Positions 5,867 to 8,322 of a stretch of DNA of 8,322 nt are shown in pieces. The stretch covers positions 1 through 8,322 of the forward strand of contig JAJDEE010000013.1 of NCBI GenBank assembly GCA_029259975.1, given 5' to 3'. Within the stretch, counting starts at the first letter, position 1. The number at the start of each line of letters is the position of its first letter. Below the pieces are notes generated by a model, which saw only the letters and a program-made list of their open reading frames with translations, was not told where the DNA came from and ran no database searches. This DNA is from Planctomycetota bacterium (lineage in GTDB: Bacteria > Planctomycetota > Planctomycetia > Pirellulales > Lacipirellulaceae). The position numbers and the translations under genes are program-made.

Positions 5867-6477
5867 CATTCGACGACCTGCAACAACAATGGCAAGACTC
5901 CAACGAATCGGCGGCCCAACCGCTCGTCGACGCCGATGTGCTACTTCGCACCTGCCGCCGGACTGAAAAATTCAAATCGAAAATCTTCCGGCGCGATTTT
6001 TTCGAAATTGCCGCGGCCATCTTTGTCATCATCATGTTCGGCAAAGACTTCTTCACCTTCAGTAGCTGGATGGCCAAAACAGGTGCGTTCATTTGCGTGT
6101 GTGGCGCTAGCTTCGTCATCTACAAATTGCAACGTGGTCGAAAAGTACATGGAGAATCGCGACTGGATCTTTCTGTCCTAGAGTACTGTCGAATGGAAAT
6201 TGAGCGAGTCCAAAATCAGATCGAGTTATTGAGAACGATTGCGTCTTGGTACCTCGCCCCATTGTTTGTCGGGGTGAATCTCGTGTTTGCGGGTCTTTCA
6301 CAGTCGCTGCTAGACACGGTCGTCTATTTCATTACGGTGCTGCTACTTTACTGGGGCATCTACGCCCTCAACCAAAGGGCCGTCACCAAGCAGTTCGTCC
6401 CGCTATACGAAGAACTCCTGTCGTTGCAAAAAGAACTCAACGAACCCAATAACGGCGAACCAGCAGCGAATACCTAG
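5863..6477 (+). CDS. Four-helix membrane protein coupled to the sigma factor, possible anti-sigma factor
   Basis: This 204-residue protein is not a family I can name. The N-terminal 45 residues (MTFDDLQQQWQ onward) are cytoplasmic by the positive-inside rule, with a basic KFKSKIFRR just before the membrane. Predicted membrane helices lie at about 46-64, 71-89, 127-146 and 150-169. The loop at 90-126 is charged and helical (LQRGRK, then EYCRMEIERVQNQIELLRT), and the C-terminus (170-204) is cytoplasmic and helical. Its start overlaps the sigma-factor stop as ATGA, the usual arrangement for a sigma/anti-sigma pair. However, the common zinc-binding anti-sigma motif (H-X3-C-X2-C) is absent and there is no large extracytoplasmic sensor domain. 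Anti-sigma function is therefore an inference from position and from the short acidic/glutamine-rich N-terminus, which could bind the sigma factor. Confidence 0.75.
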   Translation: MTFDDLQQQWQDSNESAAQPLVDADVLLRTCRRTEKFKSKIFRRDFFEIAAAIFVIIMFGKDFFTFSSWMAKTGAFICVCGASFVIYKLQRGRKVHGESRLDLSVLEYCRMEIERVQNQIELLRTIASWYLAPLFVGVNLVFAGLSQSLLDTVVYFITVLLLYWGIYALNQRAVTKQFVPLYEELLSLQKELNEPNNGEPAANT

Positions 6478-6490
6478 CATGAATTCAGAA

Positions 6491-6597
6491 CAAACGAAGG
6501 ATTACCACAGAGGTCGCAGAGTAGCACCGAGGAAAAGTTGGGGGGTTGATCTCTCTGCGATCCTCTGCGACCTCTGTGGTAAATCCTTAGTTCGTTT
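6491..6597. repeat. Large inverted repeat with 9-10 nt CAGAG periodicity
   Basis: The left arm (6497-6521) pairs with the right arm (6563-6588) over 25 bp with one unpaired base (A6583). The shared core is ACCACAGAGGTCGCAGAG. Similarity continues outward as AAACGAA (6492-6498) against TTCGTTT (6591-6597). Inside, the arms carry degenerate copies: CACAGAGG, CGCAGAGT and CACCGAGG on the left, and CTCTGCGAT, CTCTGCGAC and CTCTGTGG on the right, about 9-10 nt apart. The element fills most of the gap between the membrane-protein stop and the hydrolase start. The open frame across it (6479-6673) is an artefact of the repeat. From memory, CACAGAG-type periodic palindromes occur between genes in many environmental bacteria; I cannot confirm family membership here. 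Confidence 0.88.
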
Positions 6598-6633
6598 TCA
6601 ATTACAACCACCTGCCTATGAGGTTACCTTGTC

Positions 6634-8025
6634 ATGCCTGCATTCTCACTCAGAACCTTGTTGCTGTTTGTAGTGCCTTTGCTAATTTTCACAAGTTCGC
6701 AATCAGTCCTAGCCAAAAGCGCTCTCCAAGCTCGCATCGACCCACTCGTAAAGTCCTACCTCGACAACGAAACCATAATGGGTCTCACCGTCGGCGTACT
6801 CCACAATGGCAAGGCGACAACGATCGGCTATGGCAGGCTCAGCGAGAAAGACCCTCGCCGGCCTGACGGCAATACCGTCTACGAAATCGGCTCGATGTCC
6901 AAAGTTTTTACTGGGCTACTGCTAGCCGATGCCGTCACCCAGGGCCGCGTCCAGCTCGACCTACCGGCAACAGAGCTACTGCCCGATGGCGTAAAAATGC
7001 CACAGCATGAAAAGCTGCCAATCACTCTGAGGCATTTGGCAACTCACACCTCTGGCCTGCCACGCCTCCCTGACCAATTCACGCCCGCCGATTGGAACAA
7101 TCCATATGCCGATTACACGGTCGAGCAGTTGCATGGCTTTCTTAACCGCCACCAACTCGCTCGGGCACCGGGAGAAAAAAGCGTGTATTCCAACCTCGGC
7201 ATGGGTCTGTTAGGTCACTTGCTCGCCCTCCAGACAGAACAGCCCTATGAGCAACTGTTACGCGATCGCATCACCAAACCATTCGGAATGAGTAGCACCA
7301 GCATCACGCTAAGCAAAAAGCAACGGTCACGTTTGGCCCTGCCACACACTGCCGATGGCAAGCTATCAACCAACTGGGACCTACCAACTCTTGCAGGTGC
7401 TGGTGCCATTCGCAGCACAGCGCGCGATATGCTGCTCCTGGCGAAATCGCACCTGGCACCGCGAAAGAATGAACTCGGCAAAGCAATCGAGCTTGCCTGG
7501 CAAGTCCATCAAAAACCGCTCGCCACAGGCGATTTTGCGATGGGCCTTGCCTGGCACATCGCCCGCGACGGCAGCACCCGCTGGCATAATGGCCAAACAG
7601 GCGGTTACCATTCGATGATACTCATTAGCCGCGAACTTGATGCGGCCGTCGTCCTGCTCACCAACACAGCCATCGGCGAAGTGGACCAACTCGCCCAAGA
7701 CATCCTCCTAAGTCTCGTCGGCGCAGACGTCGAGCCGCGCGGCTTCGAGAAATCGATCAAAGTCTCCTCGAAAGTGATGCAGCGCTACGTCGGCAAGTAC
7801 CAATTCACCCCCAATCTCATCCTGACCGTCACCACAAAAGACAAGCAGCTTTTCGTCCAACTCACCGGCCAATCTGCCCTGCAAGTCTACGCACGTTCCG
7901 AAACCGAGTGGTTCCTCAAAGTCGTCGAAGCCGAGGTCACTTTCAATGTGGATAACCAAGGAAAATGTCAATCGCTCGAGCTATTTCAAAACGGCATTCG
8001 ACAGACAGCAAGGCGGATTGAGTAA
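6634..8025 (+). CDS. Secreted serine beta-lactamase-family hydrolase with C-terminal DUF3471-like domain
   Basis: This belongs to the class C beta-lactamase/penicillin-binding-like serine hydrolases (463 residues), which include esterases and D-amino-acid peptidases as well as true beta-lactamases. Residues 1-27 are a signal peptide (cleavage near SVLA/KS), so it acts outside the cytoplasmic membrane. The catalytic motifs are complete: S87-M-S-K90 (nucleophile serine and lysine), Y185-S-N187, and H318-N-G320 in the place of KTG. Supporting motifs are HLATHTSGLP (134-143) and the GAGAIRSTARDM segment (255-266). Residues about 380-460 (YVGKYQFTPNLILTV onward) resemble the DUF3471-type beta domain often fused to this family. 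GAGG at 6620-6623 gives a ribosome binding site 10 nt before the ATG. The gene converges on the minus-strand gene ending at 8070. Substrate is unknown; antibiotic resistance should not be assumed. Confidence 0.92.
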   Translation: MPAFSLRTLLLFVVPLLIFTSSQSVLAKSALQARIDPLVKSYLDNETIMGLTVGVLHNGKATTIGYGRLSEKDPRRPDGNTVYEIGSMSKVFTGLLLADAVTQGRVQLDLPATELLPDGVKMPQHEKLPITLRHLATHTSGLPRLPDQFTPADWNNPYADYTVEQLHGFLNRHQLARAPGEKSVYSNLGMGLLGHLLALQTEQPYEQLLRDRITKPFGMSSTSITLSKKQRSRLALPHTADGKLSTNWDLPTLAGAGAIRSTARDMLLLAKSHLAPRKNELGKAIELAWQVHQKPLATGDFAMGLAWHIARDGSTRWHNGQTGGYHSMILISRELDAAVVLLTNTAIGEVDQLAQDILLSLVGADVEPRGFEKSIKVSSKVMQRYVGKYQFTPNLILTVTTKDKQLFVQLTGQSALQVYARSETEWFLKVVEAEVTFNVDNQGKCQSLELFQNGIRQTARRIE

Positions 8026-8069
8026 GAAATTAACGGCTGTGCAGAGGCGACTTGAGGCCACGCGCCAGA

Positions 8070-8322
8070 TTATCGCCACCCTTTCAGAAGCATGCCGCTA
8101 GCAGCTGCGAATAAAAAAAGCGTCCAGGAGGTCGGCTCGGGCACGGCTTGTGAGCCGCTGGGGAGTGCGATGCCAAATTGGCTGCTCCAGATCGCGAGAT
8201 CGGCGCCAGTCACGGTGCCGCTATGGTTGCCATCGCCATTAGAAATGCTGGCCAAGGAGGTCACCCCAAAGCCGCGTTGCCACGTCAAAAAGTCGGCGCC
8301 GTCAGCATCAAAATCCTGATCG
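8070..8322 (-). CDS. C-terminal part of a dockerin-like/PEP-CTERM protein, cut by the window edge
   Basis: Only the last 83 or so residues are visible; the frame stays open to the right edge, so the start lies outside. Reading from the edge, the protein shows an acidic calcium loop ending DFDADGADFLTWQRGFG. A second loop of the same type follows (NGDGNHSGTVTGADLAIWSS), then a short linker and a PEP-CTERM signal: VPEP, a hydrophobic segment (WTLFLFAAASGMLL) and a basic KGWR end. This is the same C-terminal architecture as the protein at 3546-4496, so both are probably handled by the same exosortase. An internal TTG at 8288 is not a real start because the first calcium loop lies upstream of it. 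The stop lies 44 nt from the stop of the convergent hydrolase gene, with no clear terminator between. Confidence 0.9.
   Translation of the reverse strand, partial: DQDFDADGADFLTWQRGFGVTSLASISNGDGNHSGTVTGADLAIWSSQFGIALPSGSQAVPEPTSWTLFLFAAASGMLLKGWR

Noticed and set aside
6479..6673. Open frame of 64 codons starting just after the membrane-protein gene
   Set aside because: It consists mostly of the periodic inverted repeat and overlaps the start of the hydrolase gene; no protein family is apparent.
6634..8025. Antibiotic-resistance gene (AmpC)
   Set aside because: The SxxK, YxN and HxG motifs are shared by many esterases and peptidases, and the extra C-terminal domain is not found in typical AmpC enzymes, so resistance cannot be claimed.
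8092..8319. Plus-strand open frame at the right edge
   Set aside because: It is antisense to the clear dockerin-like/PEP-CTERM coding sequence on the minus strand.

Overview
The window looks like ordinary chromosomal DNA from a planctomycete, probably of the Pirellula/Rhodopirellula type. The best evidence is two proteins ending in a calcium-loop (dockerin-type) repeat followed by a PEP-CTERM anchor, a combination common in that group. A lysine-rich HU-type protein and an ECF sigma factor paired with a membrane protein fit the same picture. No tRNA, rRNA, CRISPR array, transposase or phage gene was seen. The assignment rests on protein style, not on a database search.

Layout. Positions 1-278 are non-coding. 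Positions 279-2429 (minus strand) hold a four-gene operon: an uncharacterised 87-residue protein, thymidylate synthase (thyA), dihydrofolate reductase (folA) and 3-methyladenine DNA glycosylase I (tag). All three junctions are 4-nt ATGA stop/start overlaps, so translation is probably coupled. ThyA makes dTMP and dihydrofolate, FolA recycles the dihydrofolate, and Tag repairs alkylated DNA. A divergent 164-nt intergenic region then leads to a plus-strand pair: a [2Fe-2S] ferredoxin and a P-II signal protein with an intact T-loop but a short, arginine-free C-terminus.

Positions 3546-4496 encode an exported DNRLRE-type protein with a dockerin-like pair of loops and a PEP-CTERM anchor. Positions 4761-5090 encode an HU-like nucleoid protein closed by a textbook intrinsic terminator. 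Positions 5183-5258 form a 31-bp near-perfect inverted repeat. Positions 5360-6477 hold an ECF sigma factor overlapping by ATGA a four-helix membrane protein that may be its regulator. Positions 6491-6597 form a second large inverted repeat with a 9-10 nt CAGAG/CTCTG periodicity. Positions 6634-8025 encode a secreted serine beta-lactamase-family hydrolase. It converges on the 3' end of another dockerin/PEP-CTERM protein (minus strand) that runs off the right edge.

No clearly novel multi-gene system is visible. The items most worth following are the ferredoxin/P-II pair, the unknown small protein leading the thymidylate operon, the non-canonical sigma/membrane-protein pair and the two long palindromes.
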